Positions 14,310-14,822 of a stretch of 14,822 nucleotides of DNA are shown one piece after another. How positions within the stretch are numbered: position 1 is the first letter of the stretch; every line of letters starts with the position of its first letter. The notes under the pieces are model-generated. The model did no database searches and had not been told where the DNA came from. It worked only from the letters and a program-made list of their open reading frames with translations. Made by a program: the position numbers and the translations under genes. The DNA is taken from contig DGQK01000012.1 of assembly GCA_002390745.1 (NCBI GenBank), positions 344,902-359,723 of the forward strand, written 5' to 3'. This DNA comes from Bacteroidetes bacterium UBA4416 (GTDB taxonomy: Bacteria > Bacteroidota > Bacteroidia > B-17B0 > Aurantibacillaceae).

Positions 14310-14822
14310 ATGGAAAAAGAGATCTTGTTGGAGGTAAAGAACCTCGTTACGGAGTTTAAGTCGGATGGGGAGCTGATGAAGGCGGTGAATGATGTGTCGT
14401 TTACCCTGCACAAAGGCGAAACCATCGGCATAGTGGGCGAGAGCGGCTCCGGAAAATCAGTGACCTCTCTTTCCATCATGCAGCTTATTCCCAATCCTCC
14501 GGGCTATGTGTCGGGCGGCGAGATCCTTTACCACTCTAAGGAGAAAGGAACGGTAAATCTCCGGAACCTGGATCCTAAGGAAATGAGGTCTTTCCGTGGC
14601 AACGAGATCGCGATGATCTTCCAGGAGCCGATGACCTCGCTGAACCCGGTGCTGACCATCGGCTTCCAGATCGCGGAAGCGCTGATCCTGCATCGCGGCC
14701 TGTCGCGTTCGGAGGCCGAGGCCGAGACCATCCGCCTGCTGGAGAAGGTCCGCATCCCCGCGGCGAAGTCGCGCTTCCATGAATATCCGCACCGCTTCTC
14801 GGGCGGCATGCGCCAGCGCGTG
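14310..14822 (+). CDS. OppD/DppD-type peptide ABC transporter ATP-binding protein (3'-truncated)
   Basis: N-terminal 171 residues of an ATPase energising oligopeptide or dipeptide uptake, on the cytoplasmic face of the inner membrane. The frame is open from ATG 14310 to the window end. Walker A is GESGSGKS (43-50), the Q-loop IFQEPMTSLNPV has Gln105, and the signature FSGGMRQRV starts near 163 at the edge; Walker B lies outside. Bacteroidota versions are often two fused ATPase halves of about 550-600 residues, so much may be missing. Residues 1 to about 95 look Bacteroidota-like. From about residue 97 (base 14600) the DNA becomes about 68% GC with GCG, CTG, CGC and CTC codons, and the protein (VRIPAAKSRFHEYPHRFSGG) looks proteobacterial. 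The 3' part may therefore not belong to the same genome. Confidence 0.85.
   Translation, partial: MEKEILLEVKNLVTEFKSDGELMKAVNDVSFTLHKGETIGIVGESGSGKSVTSLSIMQLIPNPPGYVSGGEILYHSKEKGTVNLRNLDPKEMRSFRGNEIAMIFQEPMTSLNPVLTIGFQIAEALILHRGLSRSEAEAETIRLLEKVRIPAAKSRFHEYPHRFSGGMRQRV

Overview
The window reads as a chromosomal stretch of a Bacteroidota bacterium, perhaps related to Chitinophagaceae. The evidence is a gldC homologue, a secreted repeat protein with a type IX secretion (T9SS) C-terminal sorting domain, a TonB-dependent receptor with an N-terminal carboxypeptidase-regulatory-like domain, and several TAnnTTTG-like -7 promoter boxes with A-rich or very short leaders instead of Shine-Dalgarno sites. 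The order-level placement is inference.

Layout, left to right. (1) 1-1627: the 3' part of mqnC (futalosine route to menaquinone), followed at once by a short-chain dehydrogenase/reductase. (2) 1870-4236: a stand-alone outer-membrane TonB-dependent receptor with no SusD-like partner. (3) 4499-7870: a 1123-residue secreted protein with signal peptide, N-terminal beta-rich domain, PKD-like domain, ten Ig-like repeats of about 70 residues, and a T9SS sorting domain. It ends in a strong intrinsic terminator. (4) 8013-8598: a small WCGSC thioredoxin and an 80-residue conserved-looking small protein, probably one operon. (5) 10455-8682, minus strand: gldC followed by a tricorn/IRBP-like S41 peptidase-family protein. 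(6) 10561-11745: an RlmI-like 23S rRNA methyltransferase, divergent from gldC. (7) 11855-14177: a NatA/NatB-like ABC-2 exporter pair. (8) 14310-14822: the 5' part of an OppD/DppD-type peptide ABC transporter ATPase, running off the window.

Most genes are housekeeping or envelope functions. The surface theme (TonB receptor, T9SS-exported repeat protein, GldC, exporter) fits a gliding or surface-active Bacteroidota. I see no RNA gene, CRISPR array, insertion sequence or defence island, and no clearly new multi-gene system.

The points most worth a second look are: an abrupt rise to about 68% GC with proteobacterial-looking protein sequence in the last 180-220 bases, which may be a chimeric assembly join; the recombinogenic Ig-like repeat array; an inverted repeat occupying the -33 region of the repeat-protein promoter; the thioredoxin plus small protein pair; and the almost leaderless start of the rRNA methyltransferase gene. 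No stretch longer than 300 bases lacks a gene. The largest gaps are 1628-1869 and 4237-4498.
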